Shown here in pieces: positions 16,660 through 25,643 of a stretch of DNA of 64,000 nucleotides. Position numbers and translations under genes: made by a program. The stretch's first letter is position 1; each line of letters begins with the position of its first letter. A model generated the notes under the pieces. It had not been told where the DNA came from and ran no database searches. It saw only the letters and a program-made list of their open reading frames with translations. Source of the DNA: Nostoc sp. S4 (GTDB lineage Bacteria; Cyanobacteriota; Cyanobacteriia; Cyanobacteriales; Nostocaceae); assembly GCA_029379225.1 (NCBI GenBank), contig JAQYWR010000020.1:1-64000 (forward strand), in the 5' to 3' direction.

Positions 16660-17985
16660 TCAACGTTTAATTCCCTTAAAACGTTCTTGTGCCGCTTGAA
16701 AAGCTTCTTGCATCACCAGCTGAATTCTTTGAGGATCGGGTTTTTTACCTCCCATTAAATCACCAAAGTAAACGCAGGCTGCTTCCCCTAATGCCCAGGT
16801 ATAAGCGGCTGCCCAAGATGCTGCGATCGCACTGCCAAAAATTGGTATAAATTTGACTAATTCCCGTCCGATGGCCTGTGCCAGAAAACCACCAGCGATT
16901 GTACTCACAACACCCCCTGCTTGGGATGGAGTAAGTGTTTGTCCATATAATTTTCCTAAAAGACCCACCATCGAAACTTGCAGGGAAGTTAGCACTGGCA
17001 TTGTAGCAAGTGGTAATGGCACAGCGGCGAGAGTTGCAGACATAATTGCAAAAGGCAAAATGTAACGGCGTGCTGTATCACGGTAAAGGTTGCCAATCTG
17101 CTTACCAACTTCTTCTCGATCCAATAATTGATAAATCGCCTGGGCTTCTGCTTGGGGGAGTAGTTCTGCAAGTGTATCTCTTAGGGCTTCTAACCCATAA
17201 AATACCGGGTTATAGCCATCTTCTTCTAGGGTAAAGTCAATGAGTACAGAGCGATCGTACAGTCCGGCAAAAGCTTCTTCTATCTCAGCAAATGCACGGC
17301 TGACTTGCTCAAAGTCTGGCGGATAGGCACGATGATCGACAATATCGGCAGGATAAAGCTCATGCAGGCAGGTAACCGCTAGCAAACAGGGAATATCTGG
17401 ATACTGCTGGCGCAGCTGTTGAGCAATTTGTCGTAGGGTGTCAGTTGCAAAATCATTGATTTTGACGGTCAAAAGTAAGATTCTGGCAGAACGAGTATCC
17501 TGTTGCAAATCCCCAACTAACTCTTGAATTACTCCTTTTGTATCCTGTTTGACATCTCCCAATCCTACAGTATCAGTAAAAATCAGTAATGGCAGGTCAT
17601 TGGAAGGATAGGCATAACGCTGGGTGTGCTGGGTGTGGGGACGAAATCCCTGACCAACAATTTCGGCAGAAACTCCCGTTAGTCCGCGCACAATTGAGCT
17701 TTTGCCTGCTTGGGGCTTACCAATTAACACGGCTTGTGTAGTTGGCAGTTCGGCTCGAACTTTGTCTAGAATGTCTGCAACTTGCGCCTCACTTACACTA
17801 AACCAATCAACAACTGTCTGTGCCAGTTGTTCTAGGGGTAAGAGTTGCGTCAAACCTGTTGTTGCTTTGTTCCAGACGCCAGCAATGCGATTTTGCCAGG
17901 AATTACCGACCGAATTGTTAGTGACAGTATCGGTAAGTTCACTCAATTGCTCAGAATCAGGATCGCGTTGCTTACTCATTCCCAT
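16660..17985 (-). CDS. Membrane-associated Era/HSR1-type GTPase, DUF697-like C-terminus
   Basis: A 441-residue P-loop GTPase. The Walker A loop GKPQAGKSS is at 89-97, the G3 motif DTVGLGD at 138-144, and the G4 position reads AVTCLHE instead of NKxD, as in several HSR1-related proteins. Residues about 300-400 form hydrophobic segments (ILPFAIMSATLAAVPLPLA; GGVVSTIAGGFLAQAIGREL; IFGSAIAASWAAAYTWALG) resembling DUF697, implying membrane association. The cellular role of these cyanobacterial GTPases is unclear. It lies just outside the helicase graveyard and looks intact, with ATG at 17985. Confidence 0.85.
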   Translation of the reverse strand: MGMSKQRDPDSEQLSELTDTVTNNSVGNSWQNRIAGVWNKATTGLTQLLPLEQLAQTVVDWFSVSEAQVADILDKVRAELPTTQAVLIGKPQAGKSSIVRGLTGVSAEIVGQGFRPHTQHTQRYAYPSNDLPLLIFTDTVGLGDVKQDTKGVIQELVGDLQQDTRSARILLLTVKINDFATDTLRQIAQQLRQQYPDIPCLLAVTCLHELYPADIVDHRAYPPDFEQVSRAFAEIEEAFAGLYDRSVLIDFTLEEDGYNPVFYGLEALRDTLAELLPQAEAQAIYQLLDREEVGKQIGNLYRDTARRYILPFAIMSATLAAVPLPLATMPVLTSLQVSMVGLLGKLYGQTLTPSQAGGVVSTIAGGFLAQAIGRELVKFIPIFGSAIAASWAAAYTWALGEAACVYFGDLMGGKKPDPQRIQLVMQEAFQAAQERFKGIKR

Positions 17986-18007
17986 GAAAACGGTAGATAG
18001 AATTTAG

Positions 18008-18336
18008 GTCCTGTCTATATTCATCCTACTGTTAAACTCGGTTGAGCTTGGGTTAATTTTCTCATCCTCAAGTTTAGTTTAGGGACTGACAATTGAAGAA
18101 GAATTCAGGAGCAAAGCCACAGACGCTTTGCCAAAGCGTCAGAATCAATCACTAGGAGATTCTAAACTCCCCACCCAAATCTATGATTTGCCGGGAGTCT
18201 TAAACTTCTGTATCCATCCGCCAGTCGGACTCAAATTCATGCTGAATTCTAACGCCTGAATTCTGTTTTAATCAAAAAACAACTGAATAAATAACAAATT
18301 AGCACCCAAAAATATTTTATTCACATTGCAGTAAAC
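18008..18336. other. Gene-free spacer with hairpin repeats
   Basis: No gene is seen. It contains the palindrome GACGCTTT-GCC-AAAGCGTC (about 18122-18140) of the Nostoc STRR type, and short repeated GAATTC-containing segments. The promoter of the GTPase gene should lie at its left end. Confidence 0.5.
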
Positions 18337-18999
18337 CTATAATCGCACAGTTGACCGCAACATAATCACCTTACGACTATCTACGATACTGGTAACAAAG
18401 CCGCGATCGTTTAGCTTTTGTAATGTGTTATATGCTTCACTTTGATTGGTAGTATAAACTGCCAATAGGTAGGGGCGTTGTCCGTAAGAAACAAAACCAA
18501 CATTACCTCCCACCACTTGCTGGACGCTATTTGCTAGTTCTGGGCGATTGTAATAATCTACCAGTACTGCAAAACCCTCTCCTAAAGCTTGAGGGTTATA
18601 ATTAACTGTCTGCTGCTGAGGTGGCTGTGATTGTACAATATCTGGTGCTGTTGGTCGAGTAGTAATGATAGCAGACAAACCAACAATATTGCTGACATAC
18701 CTTGCCCATCGATTGGCATCGTCAATTTTGTTAAAGCCTCCGATGCGCGTCACAGTTTCATTGAGATATTGACAGGTGATAGTCTTGAGTTTAGGCGGTA
18801 AGGCACTACGTAACTGCTTTTGATTATCTGCTGTCGGACTGACTACTAATAAAAGATACTCACCTGCATTCGGTGGTTGACAATTAGGAATGGTTTGTTG
18901 GGCAAAGCCAGAACTCATACCACCAATTAATGCTGCGTAAGCGAAGCTCGTCGTAGACATCGCTAATCCTAAAACACTTGGTATCTGAAATCTCAGCAC
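18337..18999 (-). CDS. Exported hypothetical protein with two SPOR-like repeats
   Basis: A 220-residue protein starting at GTG 18999. The N-terminus is a signal peptide ending near GMSSGFAQQ. The mature part has two related modules (EYLLLVVSPTADNQKQLRS ... RIGGFNKIDDANRWARYV, and EGFAVLVDYYNRPELANSVQ ... YTTNQSEAYNTLQKLNDRGF), similar in layout to SPOR-like peptidoglycan-binding folds, joined by a Pro/Gln-rich linker. It is therefore periplasmic. The bases coding MSTTSFAYA in the signal peptide (18932-18963) match the Nostoc GC-rich STRR module, an apparent in-frame insertion. Its function is unknown. Confidence 0.75.
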   Translation of the reverse strand: MLRFQIPSVLGLAMSTTSFAYAALIGGMSSGFAQQTIPNCQPPNAGEYLLLVVSPTADNQKQLRSALPPKLKTITCQYLNETVTRIGGFNKIDDANRWARYVSNIVGLSAIITTRPTAPDIVQSQPPQQQTVNYNPQALGEGFAVLVDYYNRPELANSVQQVVGGNVGFVSYGQRPYLLAVYTTNQSEAYNTLQKLNDRGFVTSIVDSRKVIMLRSTVRL

Positions 19000-19145
19000 A
19001 AAAGTTACTATAGATAAATTATGGTGTCATAAAAGATTTTATAAACAAAAATGGTGAGTGGGGAGTAGGGAATAGGAACTGGGGACTGGGAAGTGTTTCT
19101 CAACAGATATTTAATTCTTAATCCCGAGTACCCAATCCCCAATTT

Positions 19146-19481
19146 TTAAGATACGGTAGCCAAGGATGCCAATGCATCAGGTATTGTCTCACAAGGAGCT
19201 TGGAATTCTCCTGCAATCACGTACTCTAAACGCAATTTTAACCAAGTAATAAATTGGGGATTAGTAGAAATAATTGCTACTGCTGGTTGAGGACACTTCG
19301 CTTTTAACTCTGCCAGTTGAGGCGCTTCTAAGAAAGCTGGTTGCTTAACCAACCAAAAATCAATTTGTTTTTCTTGTTCGTGGTAATGACGGGTGCGTTC
19401 TTTAAGAACTTCGTCTATCGGTTCTTCTTCCAGAAGAAAGCGTTGACTGGCCAAAACGTAATAGTATGTTTGCATTTTCAT
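19146..19481 (-). CDS. ycf54: Ycf54, Mg-protoporphyrin monomethyl ester cyclase subunit
   Basis: The 111-residue cyanobacterial/chloroplast Ycf54 protein, an auxiliary subunit of the aerobic cyclase (AcsF/CycI) that forms ring E of chlorophyll. Recognised by TYYYVLASQRFLLEEEP at the N-terminus, EKQIDFWLVKQPAFLEAP in the middle, and PAVAIISTNPQFITWLKLRL. Length and the acidic Glu/Pro-rich loop are typical. MQTYYY two codons in is an alternative start. Upstream and downstream genes are co-directional but well separated. Confidence 0.93.
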   Translation of the reverse strand: MKMQTYYYVLASQRFLLEEEPIDEVLKERTRHYHEQEKQIDFWLVKQPAFLEAPQLAELKAKCPQPAVAIISTNPQFITWLKLRLEYVIAGEFQAPCETIPDALASLATVS

Positions 19482-19540
19482 CCTTTGCTTACTATGTGAA
19501 GAATTTCAGGGCACAGTGCTGCACTCTGTACCCTGATAAA

Positions 19541-20257
19541 TTAACTTTGGCGGAATTTCTTGAACCAAGAACTGAAGGGACAAGCACTTCCTTGTTTGTC
19601 TGCATTCGCTTTGCCACCAGATGTGAGCTTGCTTAAGAACAGACTATTGTCAAAGTAGTGTTCTAAGGAAATAATCTTTAAGTCATCGGTAACTTTTGCA
19701 ATGCTCATGCCGATAATTTCCACTGTCTCTCCAGTAGGTGCATAGTCTTTGTATTGTCCATTAAAATGTCCCCAATGCCGCCACTTGAATGTTACATTCG
19801 GTGGCCCTGAGAAAACTTCCAGCACTTCCCAAGGAAATCCTTTGGGAAATGTTCTGTGGAAGACTTTTGCGGATGATTCAAAGCTTTCTTCTGAAGCCTT
19901 GTAGTGGTCTGAATCAGCCATAAATAAATTGTAAGTACCTTGGGCTGATAAATCTGCTGCTGTGTAGTCTACTCCACCATTGCTACTAACGCGAAACTTA
20001 TCATTTACAATAGATAACCACTGTTGCGGGTTAGCTTTAAAGGAGACTTCCATCTCTAAGGTTCGCACCAAGTTTTCGACGATCGCTTCTAGTGTACCTT
20101 CAAGATGATTACACGTACTTTCCTGGGCTAGATTCTCTTTTGAGCGAGAATAATCCGGTGGTGTCTGATAGCGCCACTCGGTATCAGTGCTTTCTGCTAT
20201 TACCCGATCTCGATCCTGTACCCAAAGCGGTAGGTTGTTAGACTGTGTTGCGCTCAT
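19541..20257 (-). CDS. Pathogen-related-type SnoaL-like protein
   Basis: A 238-residue protein from ATG 20257. The frame is open up to 20404, but that extra DNA is low-complexity intergenic-like sequence (GGGGAGTGGGTATTGGGG). WRYQTPPDYSRSKENLAQES, a SLE-like EGTLEAIVENLVRTLEMEVS and FKWRHWGHFNGQYKDYAPTG closely follow the plant pathogen-related protein family, which adopts an NTF2/SnoaL-like cone fold. The GHFNGQYK...APTG stretch lines the ligand pocket. No catalytic role is established for the family; small-molecule binding is the usual guess. The C-terminal Cys/Phe/Lys tail (CPFSSWFKKFRQ) is extra to the fold. Confidence 0.75.
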   Translation of the reverse strand: MSATQSNNLPLWVQDRDRVIAESTDTEWRYQTPPDYSRSKENLAQESTCNHLEGTLEAIVENLVRTLEMEVSFKANPQQWLSIVNDKFRVSSNGGVDYTAADLSAQGTYNLFMADSDHYKASEESFESSAKVFHRTFPKGFPWEVLEVFSGPPNVTFKWRHWGHFNGQYKDYAPTGETVEIIGMSIAKVTDDLKIISLEHYFDNSLFLSKLTSGGKANADKQGSACPFSSWFKKFRQS

Positions 20258-20453
20258 AGAAGTTTTTGCTGAAGATTTTTTTCTAGATTTCGCAGTTACA
20301 ACCCCTCTTTTGGGGAGTGGGTATTGGGGACACTTTGGCAAGCTGAGTGCATCGCTGGGTACTGAAGATTGGTTAATGGACATTGGATACTCAAGATTGG
20401 GCATTCAAAAAACTTTTCTTTAGTCCTTAGTCCCCATACCCAGTGCCCATTCC

Positions 20454-21179
20454 CTATTGCCCATTCCCTCTTATGGCTTCTTTCATCTCACGGACTGCTC
20501 GTTCTATACCTACTAAGGCTGCCCGACTGATGATGGTATGACCAATGTTTAGTTCTTCCATACCTGGAAGCGTAGCAACTGGATAGACGTTCCAGTAAGT
20601 TAGTCCATGACCGGCGTTGACTCGCAAGCCTGCTTGAATCGCTTGTTCACACCCTTTAGCTAATACGGCTAATTCTCGATGGCGATTTGTTTCGTCCTTA
20701 GCCTCAGCGTATTGTCCAGTGTGCAATTCAATAAATTTAGCTTGCAACTTGACAGATGCTTCGATTTGTGCGCGTTCGGCGTCAATAAATAAACTAACTG
20801 GAATGCTAGCGCTTTGCAATTTATCAACTATCTCACCTATTCTAGCAATTTGCCCCACAATATCTAGTCCGCCTTCTGTTGTGACTTCTTCGCGTTTTTC
20901 GGGGACTAAAGTTACATAATCTGGTTTGATATCGAGAGCGATCGCTAACATTTCATCTGTAGCGGCCATTTCTAAATTTAAGTGAGTTCTCACTGTTTGT
21001 CTTAAGATTCGCACATCCCGATCTTGGATATGTCGGCGATCTTCTCGCAAATGTACTGTAATTCCATCTGCACCTCCTAATTCTGCCAGCACAGCCGCTG
21101 CTACCGGGTCTGGTTCCACCGTCCGCCGTGCTTGCCTGATAGTGGCAATATGGTCAATATTAACGCCAAGTGTAGACAC
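20454..21179 (-). CDS. pdxJ: Pyridoxine 5'-phosphate synthase
   Basis: The last enzyme of the DXP-dependent vitamin B6 pathway, condensing 3-amino-2-oxopropyl phosphate with deoxyxylulose 5-phosphate. The TIM-barrel motifs [60 protein letters not shown] and [13 protein letters not shown] are present. GTG 21179 ([10 protein letters not shown]) gives 241 residues, the normal family start, and has GGGAG nine bases upstream. An in-frame ATG at 21200 would add seven residues (MDWENFG) and has GAGG very close, so it remains possible. Confidence 0.95.
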   Translation of the reverse strand: MSTLGVNIDHIATIRQARRTVEPDPVAAAVLAELGGADGITVHLREDRRHIQDRDVRILRQTVRTHLNLEMAATDEMLAIALDIKPDYVTLVPEKREEVTTEGGLDIVGQIARIGEIVDKLQSASIPVSLFIDAERAQIEASVKLQAKFIELHTGQYAEAKDETNRHRELAVLAKGCEQAIQAGLRVNAGHGLTYWNVYPVATLPGMEELNIGHTIISRAALVGIERAVREMKEAIRGNGQ

Positions 21180-21353
21180 CCCAAAATTCTCCCAATCCAT
21201 AATCCTCAGAACTTGATTTTACCGGAAATATTGGGAGTTTGGCTTGAAAGTTACATATACCACAACACGTTAAGGGAACTTCAAGAAATAAATTATTGCG
21301 TTTGAAGTTACTGACTGATAACTGATGACTGTTGACTGTTGAGATAAACATGT

Positions 21354-21438
21354 TATAGCACTAGTCACATAGGATAGGACATGATGACAAGCGTGAATGC
21401 TAGCAACAGTAATAGTTTTACCTCCTGCCTCCTGCTAT
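21354..21438. repeat. Dispersed 85-bp repeat, copy A
   Basis: The sequence from TATAGCACTAGTCACA to CCTCCTGCTATA recurs at 43612-43697 with about 15 differences. Both copies begin TATAGC and end GCTATA, a short inverted terminus. The conserved interior includes AGGACATNATGACAAG and ACCTCCT. It is intergenic in both places, so it may be a MITE or a small structured RNA. Confidence 0.65.
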
Positions 21439-21571
21439 AGTGTCTAACAGTTATTAATAATCAAATCGAGCAATATTTTTAGTCACTTTGAATCAAGTAC
21501 ATAGTAGGGTAGCACAGCTATGGTAACCTACGATTCGTCTGTACTCTAATCAATTGCAAACCGTTATAAAT

Positions 21572-21606
21572 AACAAAAGCAAGGTCGCGATAGCCTTGCT
21601 TTTGTT
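21572..21606 (-). terminator. Bidirectional hairpin terminator after the DUF892 gene
   Basis: A 13-bp perfect stem (AACAAAAGCAAGG at 21572-21584 with 21594-21606) lies 38 bp beyond the stop of the DUF892 gene, with T-rich DNA on both sides. It is a good intrinsic terminator for that gene. Confidence 0.75.
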
Positions 21607-21643
21607 TTATTTCACTCCACAACACTAAATATTTCACGAAGGA

Positions 21644-22198
21644 TTAGCGAGACCTATTACCACTTGTTGAACCTTCAGCGGACTTTGCTTCTTGAAGTAA
21701 CTGCGGCATATGCTGCTCGAGCTTTTGAACTGTCTGCTGTTCCTGTTGCAAATTTTGCTGTAATAGTTGCACGACTTGATTCTGACCTAACTGTTCAGCT
21801 TCCTTAATCAAACCGCGATAAGCAAAAATTTCCAATTGTTTGACCTTAGCCTGCGCTCCTGCCATTATCAGTTCGACAATTTTTGGATTGTCACCAGCCA
21901 ATAGGGTTAATTTCTGAGCATCGCTAATCAAACCAGCCGCAGCATCACAAGTCACTCGTTGTGGCTGCTGTCCCAAGGTGCTAAATGATTGCTCCAGATT
22001 TTTAACTTGCTGCTCGGTTTCCCGAATATGAGTTTCGAGCAAGGATTTCAATTGGTTGTGTTGGCTGCACTGCAACATTAGCTGCTGAGCTTCCAAAAAG
22101 CGCTGTTCAGCATCGTACATACCACCAAGTTCATAGATGAACTTATCGCGCAAGTTTGTGATTTTTTTGGTGCCGGGACGTTCGCTAAGTTGAACCAT
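21644..22198 (-). CDS. DUF892 (YciE/YciF-like) ferritin-like protein
   Basis: A 184-residue four-helix protein of the YciF/DUF892 group of the ferritin-like superfamily, usually stress-induced. It shows LRDKFIYELGGMYDAEQRFL, the second helix HIRETEQQVKNLEQSF, and a third with KQLEIFAYRGLIKEAEQLG; Glu/His residues at helix centres could bind iron. The C-terminus has a Gln-rich coiled-coil (LLQQNLQQEQQTVQKLEQHM). The ATG is preceded by AGGAGA at good spacing, and a strong terminator follows. It is monocistronic. Confidence 0.85.
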   Translation of the reverse strand: MVQLSERPGTKKITNLRDKFIYELGGMYDAEQRFLEAQQLMLQCSQHNQLKSLLETHIRETEQQVKNLEQSFSTLGQQPQRVTCDAAAGLISDAQKLTLLAGDNPKIVELIMAGAQAKVKQLEIFAYRGLIKEAEQLGQNQVVQLLQQNLQQEQQTVQKLEQHMPQLLQEAKSAEGSTSGNRSR

Positions 22199-22468
22199 TG
22201 TGATTCTCCTGAAGGTTGACGTTGTATTTCACGGTCATACCCTAAACCTACGTCTTTCACTAAGTCTTCTCTTCATACTTCAGGCACAGCTAAGTGTTAA
22301 ATCTGACTGCTAAACTCTATACACAATCTCACAGTAAGTAACATTTGTTTATTTTTTATTCATAATTAAGCCATTTTGTAAAGTAGCCAAACTCCTACTT
22401 CAGTAGGGGGACGGACTGATCGAGGAATCAGGTAAATTAAGATAAGTAAAGAAAACGTTTTGAATTCA

Positions 22469-23149
22469 ATGACAGCTTTAAGCTTAGAAGAAATTTCTAC
22501 TCAGTTAGAAAGTCCAAATTTGCGCGATCGCATGGTAGCCCTTGCTAATCTGCGTCACGTTTCTGCTGAAGATGCAGTACCTTTGATAAAAAAAGTACTA
22601 GACGACGAATCTTTGCAACTGCGATCGATGGCAATATTTGCCCTTGGAGTCAAGTCTACGCCAGAATCTTTTCCGATTTTGGTGAGAATTCTCGAAACTG
22701 ACCCAGATTATGGTATCCGTGCTGATGCGGCTGGTGCTTTAGGATATTTGGGTGATGCCAGAGCTTTTGAGGTACTCTCACGAGCGTTTTATGAAGATAC
22801 CGATTGGTTAGTACGCTTTAGTGCAGCTGTGTCTTTAGGTAACATTAAAGACCCCCGTGCCCATCAAGTTTTATTGCAAGCCCTCGATAGCAAAGAAATA
22901 GTATTGCAAGAAGCTGCAATCTCTGCACTTGGAGAAATTAAAGACATTGAATCTGTCGATAGTATCCTACGGTTTGCCCAATCTGATGATTGGTTAATTA
23001 GACAGCGTCTAGCAGAAGCTTTGGGCAATCTTCCCACTCCCAAGAGCGTCTCAGCTTTAAAATACCTGGAAAAAGACAATCATTTCAACGTTGCTGAGGC
23101 AGCAAGAATTAGCCTCAAGAGGCTTGAGGAAATAGGCGATCGAGCTTAA
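22469..23149 (+). CDS. HEAT-repeat protein (IaiH/NblB-like)
   Basis: A 226-residue all-helical protein. ATG 22469 is preferred over the TTG at 22460. Five to six HEAT/PBS-lyase repeats are visible, with the recurring pattern A...LG.....A...L: LRSMAIFALGVKSTPESFPI, IRADAAGALGYLGDARAFEV, VRFSAAVSLGNIKDPRAHQV and LQEAAISALGEIKDIESVDS. This resembles cyanobacterial IaiH (an IscA-interacting HEAT protein) and the NblB/CpcE type. It is followed within 80 bp by cpcS, which favours a phycobiliprotein-related role, but the assignment between these families is not secure. Confidence 0.8.
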   Translation: MTALSLEEISTQLESPNLRDRMVALANLRHVSAEDAVPLIKKVLDDESLQLRSMAIFALGVKSTPESFPILVRILETDPDYGIRADAAGALGYLGDARAFEVLSRAFYEDTDWLVRFSAAVSLGNIKDPRAHQVLLQALDSKEIVLQEAAISALGEIKDIESVDSILRFAQSDDWLIRQRLAEALGNLPTPKSVSALKYLEKDNHFNVAEAARISLKRLEEIGDRA

Positions 23150-23224
23150 TATTAAAGCCTCGTATTAGCTTTTAATAATAATTAAGTGGGAATTTTTGCA
23201 TTTGGATGCAGGGTAATTTCATTC

Positions 23225-23785
23225 ATGAATATTGAAGAGTTTTTTGAGTTAAGTGCTGGGAAATGGTTTTCGCATCGTACTATTCATTATTTAGCTTTGA
23301 ATCAATCTGAACATGGCAAGTCAGAGATTGTCATTGAGGCACTGCCAGCAGATCATCCAGAAGTTAGTAAATTGTGTCAACAGTACGAAATTAATTCTAG
23401 TTCCGCCTCCTGTGGTCTTAAAGTCACTTGGAACAGCACAACAGAACCGGAGCAAGTAAAACATAGTGGTTCGACTGTATTAGTTTCAATACCTGATACT
23501 GATAATCCAGACCGAGGCAAGTTACTTAGACAAATAGTTGATACTAACAAAACTCCAGTTCCCGGACGCTATCAGATAGACAGTGATGGTGCTTTGACTT
23601 TAACTATAGAAGATGAAACCATGAAGTCACAGGAGCGTCTGTGGTTTGCTAGCCCCAATTTGCGAATGCGGGTGAATGTCTTGAAGCGTTCTGCTGGGTT
23701 TGGTATCACTTCCTTCACTTCTGAGATTCGCTTGGGTGGCTTTCCACCTGCGGCGAAGGCGAACGAGGCGGCTAGTTCAGTTTAG
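23225..23785 (+). CDS. cpcS: CpcS/CpeS-type phycobiliprotein lyase
   Basis: A 186-residue lipocalin-like chromophore lyase that attaches phycocyanobilin to Cys84-type sites of phycobiliproteins. Start ATG 23225 ([20 protein letters not shown]). Features are the GKWFSHRT strand, [19 protein letters not shown] and [19 protein letters not shown], typical of the family; IRLGG marks the expected C-terminus. The last 12 residues (after GG) are encoded by a GC-rich repeat (about 23742-23773, CCTGCGGCGAAGGCGAACGA). Removing that repeat would bring a TAG directly after the glycines. It lies downstream of the HEAT gene. Confidence 0.88.
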   Translation: MNIEEFFELSAGKWFSHRTIHYLALNQSEHGKSEIVIEALPADHPEVSKLCQQYEINSSSASCGLKVTWNSTTEPEQVKHSGSTVLVSIPDTDNPDRGKLLRQIVDTNKTPVPGRYQIDSDGALTLTIEDETMKSQERLWFASPNLRMRVNVLKRSAGFGITSFTSEIRLGGFPPAAKANEAASSV

Positions 23786-23805
23786 AGTTAATTTTAAGAC
23801 AAGAT

Positions 23806-23828
23806 ATTCCCCCTTTTTTTGGGGGAAT
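23806..23828 (+). terminator. Terminator of the HEAT-cpcS unit
   Basis: An 8-bp stem (ATTCCCCC / GGGGGAAT) with a T7 loop lies 20 bp after the cpcS stop. It is short but GC-rich. Confidence 0.55.
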
Positions 23829-23929
23829 TGCATTTAACATTTCGGATTAAAATCTCACATAATTATCATTCTTAATTATTGGGGATTTTATTTTTTGAAA
23901 GTCCTTTTGTTGATTTGTGGTGAGACTCT

Positions 23930-25450
23930 TTAGATTTGTAAAACGTTGGCGATCGCCTGGGGTAATGGCAGTACAATCACAACCAACAAAGCCATTGCTA
24001 ACAATCCCCAAACATCACGTCCATTATCCAATTCAGTAACATCATTCAGGGCAGGTTCATCTATCAATGGCATGAATAATAAGATAATTGCCCACAACAA
24101 AAATTCTTCTTGAACTAGAGAAAGTAATAGTAACAATATACGAGCAATTTGACCAATTACAATTGCCGTTCGTTGTCCGAACATGGCATGGACAATATGA
24201 CCTCCATCTAGTTGTCCCACAGGCATTAAATTTAAAGCAGTGACAACTAATCCTAGAAAACCGGCTACTGCCACTGGATGCAAGTCAAGAGCCGATTTTG
24301 CTGTTAATTCGCTACCCAAAGCTAACTTCGAGAGTAGCGCTAATAAAATAGAATATTTAGGATTGAGGGCATCAGGATTCAAAAGTCGGGTTTTTTCTGT
24401 TAGGGGAACCACATCAGAATGAGCCAATCCCCAAATTAATACTGGCAAGGTAACGACAAAGCCCGCAATTGGCCCAGCAATACTAATATCAAATAAAGCT
24501 TTCCGGTTGGGAATTGGACTACGCATTTGAATGAATGCACCAAAAGTTCCCAAGAAGAAAGGCACAGGAATAAAGTAAGGCAATGTCGAGCGAATCTTGT
24601 AAAATTTAGCTATTAAATAATGTCCAAGTTCATGAGTGCCTAAAATAGCCATTAGTCCTAGAGCATAGGGCAATCCTGTAAGTAGAATATCTGGATTAGA
24701 TATAAGTTTCAACAAAGATTTTATTTCCCAGATTCGAGGCAGAGAAACATCAGCAATTTCCACTCCCACCAAAGTAGTAGTTATGAAAGTAGCAAATAGC
24801 AATAAAAGTGCTAAACCTGGGCGAGTTAACTGTTGTTGGTCGCGTCGTGGTGTATTTGTCTGTTTTGCAGCTTGAGTGTTGGGAACTAGTACAAAGAAAG
24901 GTTTGCCATTGAAACCTTCTTGAAAGATTAATAGGAAGCGATCGCCAAATTGTGTTTCAATATTACTCTTAATCTGCTGATAAGCGTTGCTAGCTTTGGT
25001 TCGCAACTGACCGCGACAAATTACCGCTTGTGGTCGATACTCAATATTTTGGACGTAATATACAGACCAAGGAAAACAATTTCGCAGTTGAGTTTCTTCT
25101 CTTGGTTCAATGGGACGCACTGTTGTTTCTGCGGGAGGCTGGATAATTGGCTGTGATTCTGAGGCTTGGGTTTGGGCTTCGGTCTGTGTATTTGTTGGTA
25201 TTCGCCGTCCCCATTGAAACAATATCCAGTAGAACACTATGCAGATAAATAAAGACCACATAAACAACCCTACTGGTGGAGGTTGTTTCGCCCCATACAT
25301 CAGCATCCATCCAATCAACAGCAATGCTGGTGTCATTAAAACCAACCACAACAACCATACTGGCGTCCGGGTGATCTGAGCGACGCTATGCTGCACCATT
25401 AGATAAGTAGCTAGCCCCAGTAGGAGGAGAAACAAAAACCAAAATTCCAT
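23930..25450 (-). CDS. Site-2 protease-type membrane metalloprotease (M50)
   Basis: A 506-residue intramembrane protease similar to the EGY group of plastids. Several N-terminal helices are followed by a cytosolic Pro/Gln-rich segment. The zinc site GTHELGHYLIAKFY carries HExxH, PVPFFLGTFGAFIQMRSPI lies in the next helix, and the third ligand motif LMPVGQLDGGHIVHA is near the C-terminus. The frame is open to an ATG at 25501, but MEFWFLFLLLLG from ATG 25450 gives a normal leader. The residue-200 region (QTNTPRRDQQQLTR) separates a regulatory domain from the catalytic helices. Its substrates are unknown; membrane-anchored sigma or anti-sigma factors are typical. Confidence 0.9.
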   Translation of the reverse strand: MEFWFLFLLLLGLATYLMVQHSVAQITRTPVWLLWLVLMTPALLLIGWMLMYGAKQPPPVGLFMWSLFICIVFYWILFQWGRRIPTNTQTEAQTQASESQPIIQPPAETTVRPIEPREETQLRNCFPWSVYYVQNIEYRPQAVICRGQLRTKASNAYQQIKSNIETQFGDRFLLIFQEGFNGKPFFVLVPNTQAAKQTNTPRRDQQQLTRPGLALLLLFATFITTTLVGVEIADVSLPRIWEIKSLLKLISNPDILLTGLPYALGLMAILGTHELGHYLIAKFYKIRSTLPYFIPVPFFLGTFGAFIQMRSPIPNRKALFDISIAGPIAGFVVTLPVLIWGLAHSDVVPLTEKTRLLNPDALNPKYSILLALLSKLALGSELTAKSALDLHPVAVAGFLGLVVTALNLMPVGQLDGGHIVHAMFGQRTAIVIGQIARILLLLLSLVQEEFLLWAIILLFMPLIDEPALNDVTELDNGRDVWGLLAMALLVVIVLPLPQAIANVLQI

Positions 25451-25643
25451 ATTATCTTCAGTATTTTTGACAAAACGCCCTGCCGATAGCTTTAGCACCA
25501 TCGCCTTAACACCAGGCAGACCTCAAACCCCAATCTTTTTAACAATGGTTACCAGTGCTAATTAAAGCTTAAGTTTCAATCCTTGAGAATTTTCACACTG
25601 TAACCAGATTATCCACAACTCCTCGGTTTCGGTTCTTTATATT

